Assembly: GCF_000455205.1 (NCBI RefSeq)
Contig: NZ_AUWQ01000017.1
Location: forward strand, 1-64,000
DNA length: 64,000 nucleotides
DNA from: Mycobacterium sp. UM_CSW
GTDB lineage: Bacteria; Actinomycetota; Actinomycetes; Mycobacteriales; Mycobacteriaceae
Direction of reading: 5' to 3'
Positions 26,346 to 35,375 of the stretch are shown here, piece by piece; the first letter of the stretch is position 1; every line of letters begins with the position of its first letter. Below the pieces are notes generated by a model. That model ran no database searches and was not told where the DNA came from. It saw only the letters and a list, made by a program, of their open reading frames with translations. Position numbers and translations under genes: made by a program.

Positions 26346-27140
26346 GTGGACGCCGACGCGCTGCAGCTGCTGGCCGACTCCCTGCGCACCACCATGACCG
26401 CCGCGAGTGGGGCCAAGCTCGACGCGGCGCTGGCAGATCTCGGCTGGCACGACATGCTCGATGAGATACCCGAGGTCGCAATACCTTTGGTGTTCCGGCT
26501 GCTCGGCGAGACCGGTGCGCACGCCCCGGTGCTCAACGATGTGGTGCTGCGAGCCACCGGGCGCGGGGACCGCGGAACCGTGCCCCTGCCGTTCGCCGGG
26601 GAGGCCTGGGTGGTGTGGGAGCGCGACGACCGGGCCACCCCGACGCTGGACGGGCTGCCGATACGCCGTGTGCCGCAGGGCGATCCGGTTCCGCTCGCCG
26701 CGGGACGGCGGGCGGTGGGCTGGTGGCTGGTCGGCAGCAGCCGGGCGATGCTGTCGCTGGCGCGCCAGCATGCCGTGGACCGCGTTCAGTTCGGTCGGCG
26801 CATCAGCTCGTTTCAGGCGATCCGGCACCGGTTGGCCGAAACGCTCGTCGCGATCGAGGGCGCCGAGGCGACCCTGCATGCCGCCGCGCAGCCGGATGAC
26901 GCCGACGGCCTGGCGTCCCTGCTGGCCAAGGCCGCGGCCGGTCAGGCGGCGCTCACCGCCGCACGCCACTGCCAACAGGTGCTGGGCGGCATCGGCTTCA
27001 CCGCCGAGCACCAGCTGCACCACCACGTCAAGCGGTCGTTGGTCTTGGACGGGCTGCTGGGCAGCGCGCGGGAGTTGACCCGGGAGGCCGGGACGACGTT
27101 GCGGGCCAAGGGCTTCGCGCCGCGGCTGGCGCAGCTGTAA
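26346..27140 (+). CDS. Acyl-CoA dehydrogenase-like subunit (short, beta partner)
   Basis: 264 residues from a GTG at 26346. The C-terminal dehydrogenase helical bundle is clear (SLARQHAVDRVQFGRRISSFQ; CQQVLGGIGFTAEHQLHHHVKR), while the N-terminal and middle domains are reduced. This is the pattern of the FadE partner subunit in heterotetrameric dehydrogenases. It ends the seven-gene operon; the next gene follows after about 50 bp. Confidence 0.87.
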   Translation: MDADALQLLADSLRTTMTAASGAKLDAALADLGWHDMLDEIPEVAIPLVFRLLGETGAHAPVLNDVVLRATGRGDRGTVPLPFAGEAWVVWERDDRATPTLDGLPIRRVPQGDPVPLAAGRRAVGWWLVGSSRAMLSLARQHAVDRVQFGRRISSFQAIRHRLAETLVAIEGAEATLHAAAQPDDADGLASLLAKAAAGQAALTAARHCQQVLGGIGFTAEHQLHHHVKRSLVLDGLLGSARELTREAGTTLRAKGFAPRLAQL

Positions 27141-27193
27141 CGCGTGGCGGGGCCGGCGCGTAAACTCGGCAGGCCACCAAGAGATCGGACGCA

Positions 27194-27457
27194 ATGACCC
27201 AACCCGATGTACCCCGGAACGAGGTCGGCGTCGCTTCGTTGCTCGTGGGCATCGTCGCGCTCCTCACCTGCTGGCTGCTCATCGGGGTGCCCTTCGGCAT
27301 AGCGGCGGTGATAACCGGCGACGTCGCCCGTAGACGAGTGCAGCGCGGCGAGGCCAGCAACCCCCGAATTGCCCTGGCGGGCATGGTGTTAGGGGCTATC
27401 GCGATTGCCGCGGGGCTGGCGGCGATCGGTTACTACGCCTGGTTGGACGCGCGCTAG
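27194..27457 (+). CDS. DUF4190-type small membrane protein
   Basis: 87 residues with two hydrophobic segments (about 11-42 and 60-83) separated by a basic DVARRRVQRGE loop, the typical DUF4190 layout. The function is unknown. Its stop codon overlaps the convergent acyl-CoA dehydrogenase stop at 27454. Confidence 0.75.
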   Translation: MTQPDVPRNEVGVASLLVGIVALLTCWLLIGVPFGIAAVITGDVARRRVQRGEASNPRIALAGMVLGAIAIAAGLAAIGYYAWLDAR

Positions 27458-28629
27458 TTGCGCGGCAGGCCGAGCACCCGCTCGGCGATGATGTTGCGCT
27501 GAATTTCGGAGGTGCCGCCGGCGATGGTCGCGGCGAAGCTGCGCGCGTAGCGGTCGAACCAACTGCGGTAGTGGCTGTCGAGGTTCAGCGGGGCGAACGG
27601 GGCGGTCACCGCGTGGTAGACGAGTCCCTCGGCGCCCGCAGCGTTCAGCGCGTCCTCGGCGGCGCGCTGCAACGCCTCCGAACCGAGCAGCTTGAGCACC
27701 GACTGGGCCGGCACGTCCTCCTCCCCGCGAGCGGCGCGCGCCAGGGCCGCCGAGCCCAGCAGCCGCAGCGCGTAGGAATCCATCACCAGGGTGGCGTAGC
27801 GGTCCCGCTCCAGCGCCCCGGACGGACTGAAATCGACGGTCAGCTCGTGCAACAGGTCGACATACCCCATCCACAGCATGATCCGTTCGTGTCCCAGCGA
27901 ACCGGTTGCCACCCGCCAGCCCTCATCGAGCTTGCCGACGAGATTCTCGGCCGGCACCCGCGCATCGGTGAAAAACACCTCGTTGAAGTCGATTTCATCG
28001 CCGTCGCACATCGACGCGAACGGGCGGCGCACCACGCCCGGGGTGTCGGTCGGGATCATCAGCGCGCTGATGCCCTTGTGTTTCGGCTTGCCCGGATCGG
28101 TGCGCACGAACGCCAACAGCACGTCGGCGTCGTGAGCGCCGGACGTCCACACCTTCTGCCCGTTGACCACGAAGTGGTCGCCGTCAAGCACCGCCCGCGT
28201 TTTGAGCGAGGCCAGGTCCGAACCCGCGCCCGGTTCGCTCATCCCCAACGACGCGGTGATCTCGGCCCGCAGAATCGGCACCGCCCATCGCCGCTTTTGC
28301 TCCGGGGTGCCAAAGGACAGCAACGACGCCGCGATGATGCCCACGCCCTGCGGATTGAAACTCTGATAGATGCGCCGGCGCCCCAATTCCTCCAAATACA
28401 CGTATTGCTGCAAAAGCGTGGCGTTGCGACCACCGAATTCCGGTGGATTGCCGGGCAGCAGCCATCCGCTGTCGAACAACAGCCGCTGCCAGCGCCGGGC
28501 CCACTCCGGGATGTGCGAACTCGACCGGGGGCGCTCGACCGCCTCGGCCTCGGACGGAAGATGCGCGTCCAGGAAGGCCACGAACTCGGCGCGGAACGCC
28601 TCGACGTCGGCATCAAAGCTCAGTTGCAC
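27454..28629 (-). CDS. Acyl-CoA dehydrogenase
   Basis: 391 residues from the GTG at 28629, preceded by AGGAG; the open frame continues to 28704 but without family sequence. Motifs are LGMSEPGAGSDLASL, NGQKVWTSGA and GGTSEIQRNIIAERVLG. It is transcribed away from the TetR gene at 28783. The 153-bp gap between them carries the perfect palindrome at 28713-28727. Confidence 0.92.
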   Translation of the reverse strand: MQLSFDADVEAFRAEFVAFLDAHLPSEAEAVERPRSSSHIPEWARRWQRLLFDSGWLLPGNPPEFGGRNATLLQQYVYLEELGRRRIYQSFNPQGVGIIAASLLSFGTPEQKRRWAVPILRAEITASLGMSEPGAGSDLASLKTRAVLDGDHFVVNGQKVWTSGAHDADVLLAFVRTDPGKPKHKGISALMIPTDTPGVVRRPFASMCDGDEIDFNEVFFTDARVPAENLVGKLDEGWRVATGSLGHERIMLWMGYVDLLHELTVDFSPSGALERDRYATLVMDSYALRLLGSAALARAARGEEDVPAQSVLKLLGSEALQRAAEDALNAAGAEGLVYHAVTAPFAPLNLDSHYRSWFDRYARSFAATIAGGTSEIQRNIIAERVLGLPRN

Positions 28630-28712
28630 AGCACTCCTGTGAAAGGCGGTTTCCGGATTCTCGGGGACGGCGTGGTTCGCTCTTGCGATTAAGCTTCCAT
28701 ACACACGTGTAA

Positions 28713-28727
28713 GAGAATACTATTCTC
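28713..28727. promoter_or_regulatory. Perfect GAGAATnnnATTCTC operator in a divergent promoter
   Basis: GAGAATACTATTCTC has perfect 6-bp arms. It lies 84 bp upstream of the acyl-CoA dehydrogenase start and 55 bp upstream of the TetR start, so one site can control both directions. A short palindrome ACACGTGT sits just before it at 28703. Confidence 0.8.
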
Positions 28728-28782
28728 GTCGTGAGAAAGTTACAATCTCCGACACGGCGTCCATAGGGGGTCGAGCACACCG

Positions 28783-29499
28783 ATGGCACGGCGTTCTCCG
28801 GTAGAGTCCAATCATGTTCTCCCCACGCGGCAATCGTCTGAGCCGACCGTGACAAGCCCGAGCGAAGAGCCGGCCTGGAAGCAGCGCGCCGTCGAACGGT
28901 CGATCAAGACCGCGAAATTGCGTGCGGCACAGCGAGTTCAGCGGTTCCTCGACGCGGCACAGGCGATCATCATCGAGAAGGGCAGCACCGACTTTACCGT
29001 CCAGGAGGTCGTCGACCGGTCCCGGCAGTCGTTGCGGAGCTTCTACCTGCAGTTCGACGGCAAGCACGAGCTTCTGCTCGCCCTGTTCGAAGACGCCCTG
29101 AGCCGGTCCGCCGACCAGATCCGCGCCGCCACCGAAAGCCAGACCGACGCGCTGGAGCGCCTCAAGGTCGCCGTCGAGCTGCTCTACGAGGCGTCGCGCC
29201 CCGACCCGACGGCCAAGCGGCCGCTGTTCACCGACTTTGCGCCCCGTTTGCTGGTGACGCATCCTGCCGAGGTCAAGGTCGCCCACGCCCCCCTGCTGGC
29301 GTTGCTGACCGAGCTCATGGAGGCCGCCGCCGACGCCGGCAAGCTGCGGGCCGAGGTCAACCCGAAGCGGATGGCCGCCATGACCATGCAGACCGTCATG
29401 TTCATCGCCCAATCCAGCGGCGGCTCCGACGACGCGACGATCCATCCCATCACCGCCGACGAGGTGTGGGACTTCTGCTCACGCGGATTCGTCGGCTAG
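28783..29499 (+). CDS. TetR-family regulator, candidate master of the GAGAATnnnATTCTC sites
   Basis: 238 residues from the ATG at 28783; a GTG at 28849 would remove a disordered N-terminus. The helix-turn-helix lies at about residues 55-95: RFLDAAQAIIIEKGSTDFT then EVVDRSRQSLRSFYLQFDGK. The C-terminal helical domain presumably binds an acyl-CoA or pathway metabolite. Palindromes of the same family flank the gene (28713 and 29555), which is why I propose it as the regulator. Direct evidence for binding is lacking. Confidence 0.88.
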   Translation: MARRSPVESNHVLPTRQSSEPTVTSPSEEPAWKQRAVERSIKTAKLRAAQRVQRFLDAAQAIIIEKGSTDFTVQEVVDRSRQSLRSFYLQFDGKHELLLALFEDALSRSADQIRAATESQTDALERLKVAVELLYEASRPDPTAKRPLFTDFAPRLLVTHPAEVKVAHAPLLALLTELMEAAADAGKLRAEVNPKRMAAMTMQTVMFIAQSSGGSDDATIHPITADEVWDFCSRGFVG

Positions 29500-29554
29500 C
29501 GCGCCCGGTCGCCCCCTTAGAGAGCTGAGCAAATAGCGCACGCCATTGCCAGCG

Positions 29555-29569
29555 GAGAATGATGTTCTC
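29555..29569. promoter_or_regulatory. GAGAATnnnATTCTC-family operator upstream of the SDR gene
   Basis: GAGAATGATGTTCTC matches 11 of 12 arm positions. It lies in the 172-bp gap after the TetR gene, 103 bp before the SDR start at 29672. Confidence 0.7.
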
Positions 29570-29671
29570 TAATATCTAGAATCAGAATGCACCGAAACGG
29601 ATCCGCCGTTGACGCCCGCCGGGCATGCCGGCTGTTCTGCGCCGAGCCACCGAGGAAATGAGGTAGGAGCA

Positions 29672-30523
29672 ATGACTGGACGTGTCGAAGGCAAGGTCGC
29701 CTTCATCACCGGGGCGGCGCGCGGTCAGGGCCGCAGCCACGCGGTGCGATTGGCGCAGGAGGGCGCCGACATCATCGCCGTCGACATCTGCAAACCCATC
29801 CGCGAGGGCCAAGCGGAGGGCTCGGCGATCCCGGCGTCGACCCCGGAGGACCTGGCCGAGACGGCCGACCTCGTCAAGGGGCACAACCGCCGGATCGTCA
29901 CCGCCGAGGTCGACGTGCGCGACTATGCCGCACTGAAAGCCGCCGTCGACAGCGGAGTGGAGCAGCTGGGCCGGCTGGACATCATCGTCGCCAACGCCGG
30001 CATCGGCAATGGCGGTGAGACGCTGGACAAAACCAGCGAAGAGGACTGGACGGAAATGATCGACGTCAACCTGTCCGGGGTGTGGAAAACGGTGAAGGCC
30101 GGCGTCCCGCACATCCTGGCCGGCGGACGAGGCGGATCGATCATCTTGACCAGCTCGGTCGGGGGGCTCAAGGCGTACCCGCACACCGGGCACTACGTCG
30201 CCGCCAAGCACGGCGTGGTGGGGTTGATGCGCGCGTTCGGAGTCGAGTTGGGGCAACACATGATTCGCGTCAACTCGGTGCATCCCACGCACGTGAGCAC
30301 GGCGATGATCATGAACGAGGGCACGTGGCGGATGTTCCGGCCGGACCTCGAGAACCCCGGGCCCGACGACATGGCGCCGATCTGCCAGATGTTCCACACG
30401 CTGCCGGTCCCGTGGGTGGACCCGATCGACATCAGCAACGCTGTGCTGTTCTTCGCCTCCGACGAGTCTCGCTACGTCACCGGCGTGACCCTGCCGATCG
30501 ATGCGGGTAGCTGTCTGAAATAG
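29672..30523 (+). CDS. Mycofactocin-type short-chain dehydrogenase
   Basis: 283 residues from the ATG at 29672 (GTAGGAG upstream). The N-terminus reads VAFITGAARGQGRSHAVRLA with an extended insert after the second strand (AVDICKPI then GSAIPASTPEDL), the signature of the mycofactocin-associated SDR subfamily that keeps NAD(H) tightly bound. The catalytic Y-x3-K is in YVAAKHG. It likely oxidises a secondary alcohol of the pathway substrate with mycofactocin as electron carrier. A second SDR follows eight bases later. Confidence 0.9.
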   Translation: MTGRVEGKVAFITGAARGQGRSHAVRLAQEGADIIAVDICKPIREGQAEGSAIPASTPEDLAETADLVKGHNRRIVTAEVDVRDYAALKAAVDSGVEQLGRLDIIVANAGIGNGGETLDKTSEEDWTEMIDVNLSGVWKTVKAGVPHILAGGRGGSIILTSSVGGLKAYPHTGHYVAAKHGVVGLMRAFGVELGQHMIRVNSVHPTHVSTAMIMNEGTWRMFRPDLENPGPDDMAPICQMFHTLPVPWVDPIDISNAVLFFASDESRYVTGVTLPIDAGSCLK

Positions 30524-30531
30524 TCCGTCCT

Positions 30532-31368
30532 ATGGACGGATTTGAAGGACGCGCCGCTGTCGTGACCGGTGGGGCGAGTGGCATCGGACTGGCCACCGCC
30601 ACCGAGTTTGCCCGCCGCGGGGCCCGCCTCGTGCTCGCCGACGTCGACCAGCCCGCGCTGGAACACGCCGTCTCGCACTTGCGCGGCGAGGGGTTCGATG
30701 CGCACGGCGTGACGTGCGACGTGCGGCATCTCGAGGAGATGGTTCACCTCGCGGACGAAGCGTTTCGCCTGCTCGGCCAGGTTGACGTCCTCTTCAGCAA
30801 CGCCGGCATCGTGGTCGCGGGTCCGATCGCGCAGATGACGCACGAGGACTGGCGCTGGGTGATCGACATCGACCTATGGGGATCCATCCACGCCGTCGAA
30901 GCGTTCCTGCCGCGGCTGCTCGAGCAGGGCACCGGGGGCCACATCGCATTCACCGCGTCGTTCGCCGGACTGGTCCCCAACGCGGGCCTCGGGGCGTATG
31001 GCGTGGCCAAGTACGGCGTTGTGGCCCTGGCCGAAACGCTGGCCCGCGAGGTCAAGGACAACGGCATCGGCGTTTCGGTGCTGTGCCCGATGGTGGTCGA
31101 AACCAAGTTGGTGTCCAACTCGGAACGAATCCGCGGCGCGGATTACGGCCTGGCGTCGACGCCCGACGTGACGGGGTCGCTCGGGCCGCTGCCGGCGCAG
31201 GACCAGACGCTGGGTGTCGACGACGTGGCGCGGCTGACCGCCGACGCGATCCTGGCCAATCGTTTGTACGTGCTGCCACACGAGGCGGCGCGCGCCTCGG
31301 TCAAGCGTCGATTCGACCGCATTGATCGCACTTTTGACGAGCAGGCCGCCGAGGGCTGGGCGCACTAG
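30532..31368 (+). CDS. Short-chain dehydrogenase/reductase
   Basis: 278 residues of classical SDR: TGGASGIG cofactor loop, NAG motif in LFSNAGIV, catalytic Ser region FTASFAG and Y-x3-K in YGVAKYG. It is probably co-transcribed with the mycofactocin-type SDR. Its 3' end overlaps the convergent membrane-protein gene by 68 bp. The substrate is unknown. Confidence 0.88.
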   Translation: MDGFEGRAAVVTGGASGIGLATATEFARRGARLVLADVDQPALEHAVSHLRGEGFDAHGVTCDVRHLEEMVHLADEAFRLLGQVDVLFSNAGIVVAGPIAQMTHEDWRWVIDIDLWGSIHAVEAFLPRLLEQGTGGHIAFTASFAGLVPNAGLGAYGVAKYGVVALAETLAREVKDNGIGVSVLCPMVVETKLVSNSERIRGADYGLASTPDVTGSLGPLPAQDQTLGVDDVARLTADAILANRLYVLPHEAARASVKRRFDRIDRTFDEQAAEGWAH

Positions 31369-31771
31369 CGGTTCGCACCGGAGTGAACAGCGCAGCGGCG
31401 GCTACGACGAGCAGCGGCAACAGGATTCCGTTCAGCGTCGCGTCCCGGGTGTTGTACATCTGCAGCATCGACAGGTGATAGAGGCAGTGCAGCGTGTTGA
31501 AGACGAGCCAGGCGACCGCCGTGACCCGGACCAGGGTTTGGTTGGCGACCAGGACAACGGTCACCGCGGTCAGCGCGGTCAGCGCCAAAAACATTGCCCC
31601 GACGTCCTTGACGAAGTGCTCGTTGTACGGGCCGAGTTGCGGGAGCCAGCTCATGCCGAAACCGGGAAAGCTGTCATACCAGTGCCGCGGCGCCGCGTAG
31701 GCCCACCCGCCCGTGACGGCGCCGCCGGCGCCCAGCAGAACCAATGTGCCTCGATGAAGTAGTGCGTCCAT
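31301..31771 (-). CDS. Small membrane protein, four predicted segments
   Basis: 156 residues from the ATG at 31771 (AGAGG upstream). Hydrophobic segments lie at about residues 7-25, 55-76, 80-98 and 113-130, with HWYDSFPGFG in the first loop. It has the size and layout of small DUF4345-like membrane proteins, but I cannot assign the family firmly. The last 68 bp are shared with the convergent SDR. Confidence 0.65.
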   Translation of the reverse strand: MDALLHRGTLVLLGAGGAVTGGWAYAAPRHWYDSFPGFGMSWLPQLGPYNEHFVKDVGAMFLALTALTAVTVVLVANQTLVRVTAVAWLVFNTLHCLYHLSMLQMYNTRDATLNGILLPLLVVAAAALFTPVRTASAPSPRRPARQKCDQCGRIDA

Positions 31772-31830
31772 ACCCTCTAGACGCCGCGGCAGCCGGATGT
31801 GTGACGCCGGCCGGGACATTGGCCGGCGGT

Positions 31831-34260
31831 CTACATCGCGGGTGCGCTGCCGATGACCCCGTCGGCTTCCAGGTCCGCGATCTCCGCCGGGGTCAGGCCC
31901 AGCGCGGTGAGCACCTCATGGTTGTGTTGCCCGAGGGTGGGCGCGGGAGTCGTGTGGAAGCGCCCGGGCCCTCCGGAGAATCTCATGGGCACGGTGCTGA
32001 GCCTGGCCCGGCCGTTCAGCGGGTCGTCGACCTCCTCGAAGAAGTCGCGAAATGAAAGCTGCTGCAGCTCCGTTTGGCGGTGCGGCTGCATCACCTTGGC
32101 CACCGGCACGCCGGCATCCCACAGGACGGTGACGATCTCGTCGCTGCTGCGCGGCTCGCACCACGCGGCGAGCCGCTCATCGATCAGGTCCTGACAAGCG
32201 CGCCGCCCGGCGTATGTCGACAGCTTGGGATCGGTTGCCCAGGACGGCGATCCGAGCGCAGCGCACAGCCGCTCCCATTGGTCGTCGGTTTGCACCGCGA
32301 TGGCCACCCAGCAGTCGGACCGGCCGAATTCGTCGATGTCGGCACTGCGGTAAAGGTTTTGCGGCGCCGCCGTCGGTCCGCGGTTGCCGGCGCGCTGCAG
32401 CAGCGCCCCGTAGGCGGTGTACTCGACGACCTGTTCGGCGGAAATGCTCAGCGCCGCATCGACCATCGAGGCCTCGACCAGCAGCCCCTGCCCGGTGCGG
32501 CGCCTGTACTCCAGCGCCAGCAGGAGGGCGTTGAGGGCGTGCACACCGGCGTTCGGGTCACCGATCGAGTACGGCTCGTATGGCGGGCGGTCGGGGTAGC
32601 CGGTGAGCCAACTCAGGCCGGACGCCGATTCGATGGCGTAGGCGAACGCCGGGTTGTCGCGCCACGGCCCGTCGAGCCCGAATCCGGGCATTCGCAGCAT
32701 CACCGCGTCGGCCCGAACCGCTTGAACCGCCGCAAAATCCAGCCCGATCTGGTCCAGCACCCGAGGGGTGAAGTTCTCCACGATCACGTCGCATGTCGCA
32801 ATGAGCCGCAGTAGGACCTCCCGGCCTTTCGGACGCTGCAGGTCCAGCGCCAGGTCCCTCTTGTTGGTGTTCAGCGCCGCGAAGATCGGCGACTTGTCCC
32901 ACCACTGCTTTTCGGTGCTCGGAATTCCGGCGATGAGCCGAGTGCCGTCGGGCCGACGAGCGGACTCGACGTGGATGACTTCGGCGCCGAGCATGGAAAG
33001 AAAGTGAGTGCAGCAGGGCCCGGCCCAGAAGGTGGTCATGTCCACGACCCGAAGTCCGCTGAACGGCAATGGCTTCGGCGACCGGGAGGTCACCGGCGCG
33101 GGTCGTGGGGTCAGGGCCGCGGCCCGGTACCGCGCGGTGTGCTCGCCCAACCGCGGCGCGGCCGCCGGCCGGCGTAGCGTCGCGGGGTGCATCCGGTAGG
33201 GGTGGCTTGGCTGGTGGAAGTCGCCGCGCGGGTTGCGCACGAAGGATCCGCGCTCGACGAATGGTTCCATCGACTCGATGTTGGCGCCGTTGGCGACGGG
33301 CGCGTTGGGTATCCGGAACGCCGTCGCGAGTTCGCGGATCTCGTCGACCAGGTTGGCCTCGACCCAGGCGTAGATGTCTTCGGCGTGGACGTTGGCCTGC
33401 TCCGTGATGGTCAGCGGCGATTCCTCGTCGATCCACTCCGGGTGGCCGACCATCGCGCACAGGTCGAACCACTGCTGCGCGGTCCCGCAGCCGAGGTCGA
33501 CCAGGCCGTCCTTCGCCTGCGCCACGCCCGGCACCGTGAGGCGCCTCGCGTCTCGCCAGGGCCGGCCGAGCATCTCGAAGTAGGTCACCGGATAGTAAGT
33601 CAGACAGAGGATCTGGGTCTCCAGCATCGACAGGTCGATGATCTCGCCGGATCCCGCCGAGCCTTCGCGACGCAATCGCGACGCCAGGGTCGCGGCGCTG
33701 GCGTACGCGCCGGCCATGTACTCCCCGACCTGTCCGCCGACGAAGACGGGTGCCCGTTCGGGCAACCCGCGGCCCAGCCCGACGATCCCGCCCGACCATG
33801 CCTGCAGCGTGAATTCGGTCGCCGGCCGGTCTCGCCAGGGACCCCGCAAGCCGAACGGCGTGATCGACGTGACGATCAGGTGTGGGTGCGCCCGATGGAT
33901 CGCGTCGGGCGTGAACCGTGGGTGTTCGGCCACCCGCGACCCCCGAGACCACACCACCGCGTCCGCCGCGGCCAGCAACCGGGTGACCAGCTCGACGTCG
34001 TCGCCGGCCGCCGGGTCGGCGACGACACTGTGCTTCGACCCGGACAGGAAGGTGAATAGCGCCCCATCGGTGTCGGCCGGGATGGACGCGCCCGACGACG
34101 ACCACCGCCGCAGCGGATCGCCTTCCGGCGCTTCGACTTTGACGACATCGGCGCCGCCGTCGGCGAGCAGCTTCGTGCAGTAGGCGCCGGCTATTCCGGT
34201 GGAGAGGTCGACCACCGTGCAGCCGGCCAAGGGTGATTCGGCCCTCGGTTGCTCACTCAT
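31831..34260 (-). CDS. Double CaiB/BaiF (family III) CoA-transferase fusion
   Basis: 809 residues from the ATG at 34260, which overlaps the M24 stop (ATGA); the open frame continues upstream only as shadow. Two complete CoA-transferase modules occur in tandem: module 1 about 10-385 (VVDLSTGIAGAYCTKLLADGGADVVKVE; IIDLSMLE) and module 2 about 405-805 (VVDMTTFWAGPCCTHFLSMLGAE; VEASMVDA). Single-module enzymes are about 400 residues and form interlocked dimers, so the fusion may be a covalent pseudodimer. The catalytic-Asp position appears as Asp in module 1 and Glu in module 2. It probably moves CoA to an acid produced upstream in the operon. Confidence 0.88.
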   Translation of the reverse strand: MSEQPRAESPLAGCTVVDLSTGIAGAYCTKLLADGGADVVKVEAPEGDPLRRWSSSGASIPADTDGALFTFLSGSKHSVVADPAAGDDVELVTRLLAAADAVVWSRGSRVAEHPRFTPDAIHRAHPHLIVTSITPFGLRGPWRDRPATEFTLQAWSGGIVGLGRGLPERAPVFVGGQVGEYMAGAYASAATLASRLRREGSAGSGEIIDLSMLETQILCLTYYPVTYFEMLGRPWRDARRLTVPGVAQAKDGLVDLGCGTAQQWFDLCAMVGHPEWIDEESPLTITEQANVHAEDIYAWVEANLVDEIRELATAFRIPNAPVANGANIESMEPFVERGSFVRNPRGDFHQPSHPYRMHPATLRRPAAAPRLGEHTARYRAAALTPRPAPVTSRSPKPLPFSGLRVVDMTTFWAGPCCTHFLSMLGAEVIHVESARRPDGTRLIAGIPSTEKQWWDKSPIFAALNTNKRDLALDLQRPKGREVLLRLIATCDVIVENFTPRVLDQIGLDFAAVQAVRADAVMLRMPGFGLDGPWRDNPAFAYAIESASGLSWLTGYPDRPPYEPYSIGDPNAGVHALNALLLALEYRRRTGQGLLVEASMVDAALSISAEQVVEYTAYGALLQRAGNRGPTAAPQNLYRSADIDEFGRSDCWVAIAVQTDDQWERLCAALGSPSWATDPKLSTYAGRRACQDLIDERLAAWCEPRSSDEIVTVLWDAGVPVAKVMQPHRQTELQQLSFRDFFEEVDDPLNGRARLSTVPMRFSGGPGRFHTTPAPTLGQHNHEVLTALGLTPAEIADLEADGVIGSAPAM

Positions 34261-35375
34261 GCCCGCCATGACGGGCTCGAGGTCAGGACCTCGGGCCCGT
34301 CGGCGGTGATCAACACCGCCTCGCGCCCGAACACCGCACCGACGCCCTGCTCCCACACGTAGCCCGTCACGGCCAAAACCATTCCCGGTTCGAGTCGTTC
34401 GTCCGCCGCGGTGTGCGGCAGGTGCTTCGACACAACCGGCGGGTCGAAGCCCAGCCCCAACCCCCGGGCCACCGGCATCGGGGGCGCCGGTTCCCCGGCG
34501 GCCTCGTAGGCCGCCAGCAATTCGGCGGCCGCGGCGCCGGGCCGGCAGGCGTCGATCAGCCTCGCCCACAGGTAGCCCCAGCGCCGATACAGGTCGGCGG
34601 CGCCTGCGGCGTCCCCCGCCGGCCAGGTGCGCCCGACCTCGCCCATGTAGCCGCCGGCCAGCACGCCGGCCGAAAATGCCACCAGATCGCCGTCTTTCAC
34701 GCGGCCGTCGCCGCTGACCCGCCGCCACGAGTGGTCGCGCGAGGTGATCCAGGCGAATTCCTGATTGGACGGTGTGCTCACGCCCCCGGCCGCCATGGCC
34801 TCCAGCACGACGCCGGCCAATGTCTGCTCGCGGACGCCGGGGTGCAACTCGGCCACCGCGGCGGCCAGGCCGGACTCGGCCACCGCACAGGCTTCGCGCA
34901 GCGCGACGATCTCCTCGGCGGTTTTCACCCGCCGGGCGGCGCGCATCGCCAGCTCGCCGTCGACCAGCTCGGCATTGGGAAATGCGGTTGGCAAGAGTTG
35001 CGCGAAAGCCGGTGAGAGCGCGTCGGTTCCGACGCGCCGCGCCGTGGCCGCACCGTCGATGCTTCGCAACGCCGACATCGTGTTGGCGGGGTTCCACGAG
35101 ATGCCGTAAAGATTCTCGTGGGGAATGTCCTCCGGGACACCCTCGTCCCATGTGCTGAGCAAGTGGATGGCGCCCGTCTCGCGGACCAGCACGCAGGACG
35201 GGCCGAAGGGCCGGGTACCGGCGACCCACAGCTGCGGGGTGCCGGTGACGTAGCGGGTGTTGGCCTGACGACCCAACACCAGCACATCGAGGTCGTGTGC
35301 CGCCATCTGGTCGAGGGCGCGCTGACGGCGACCCGATCGCAGCGCCCGCTCATCGGGCAGAACGTCAACGGACAT
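34257..35375 (-). CDS. Degenerate M24 (creatinase/Xaa-Pro peptidase fold) protein
   Basis: 372 residues from the ATG at 35375 (an ATG at 35393 adds six). It has the two-domain M24 architecture, but the metal-ligand motifs have decayed. Where active members have D-x-G ... D-x-x-RT, this reads FSAGVLAGGYMGEVGRTW. The GHGIG His block is ARGLGLGF, and the EP and late Glu blocks read AVTGYVW and VFGREAVL. Such a protein cannot bind two metals in the usual way. It overlaps the gene for an intact M24 homologue, so a catalytic/regulatory pair or a metal-free creatinase-like hydrolase is plausible. Confidence 0.82.
   Translation of the reverse strand: MSVDVLPDERALRSGRRQRALDQMAAHDLDVLVLGRQANTRYVTGTPQLWVAGTRPFGPSCVLVRETGAIHLLSTWDEGVPEDIPHENLYGISWNPANTMSALRSIDGAATARRVGTDALSPAFAQLLPTAFPNAELVDGELAMRAARRVKTAEEIVALREACAVAESGLAAAVAELHPGVREQTLAGVVLEAMAAGGVSTPSNQEFAWITSRDHSWRRVSGDGRVKDGDLVAFSAGVLAGGYMGEVGRTWPAGDAAGAADLYRRWGYLWARLIDACRPGAAAAELLAAYEAAGEPAPPMPVARGLGLGFDPPVVSKHLPHTAADERLEPGMVLAVTGYVWEQGVGAVFGREAVLITADGPEVLTSSPSWRA

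Noticed and set aside
34261-35229. N-terminal extension of the CoA-transferase frame up to 35229
   Set aside because: Low-complexity Arg/Gly shadow lying over the degenerate M24 gene; the ATG at 34260 with ATGA overlap is the natural start.
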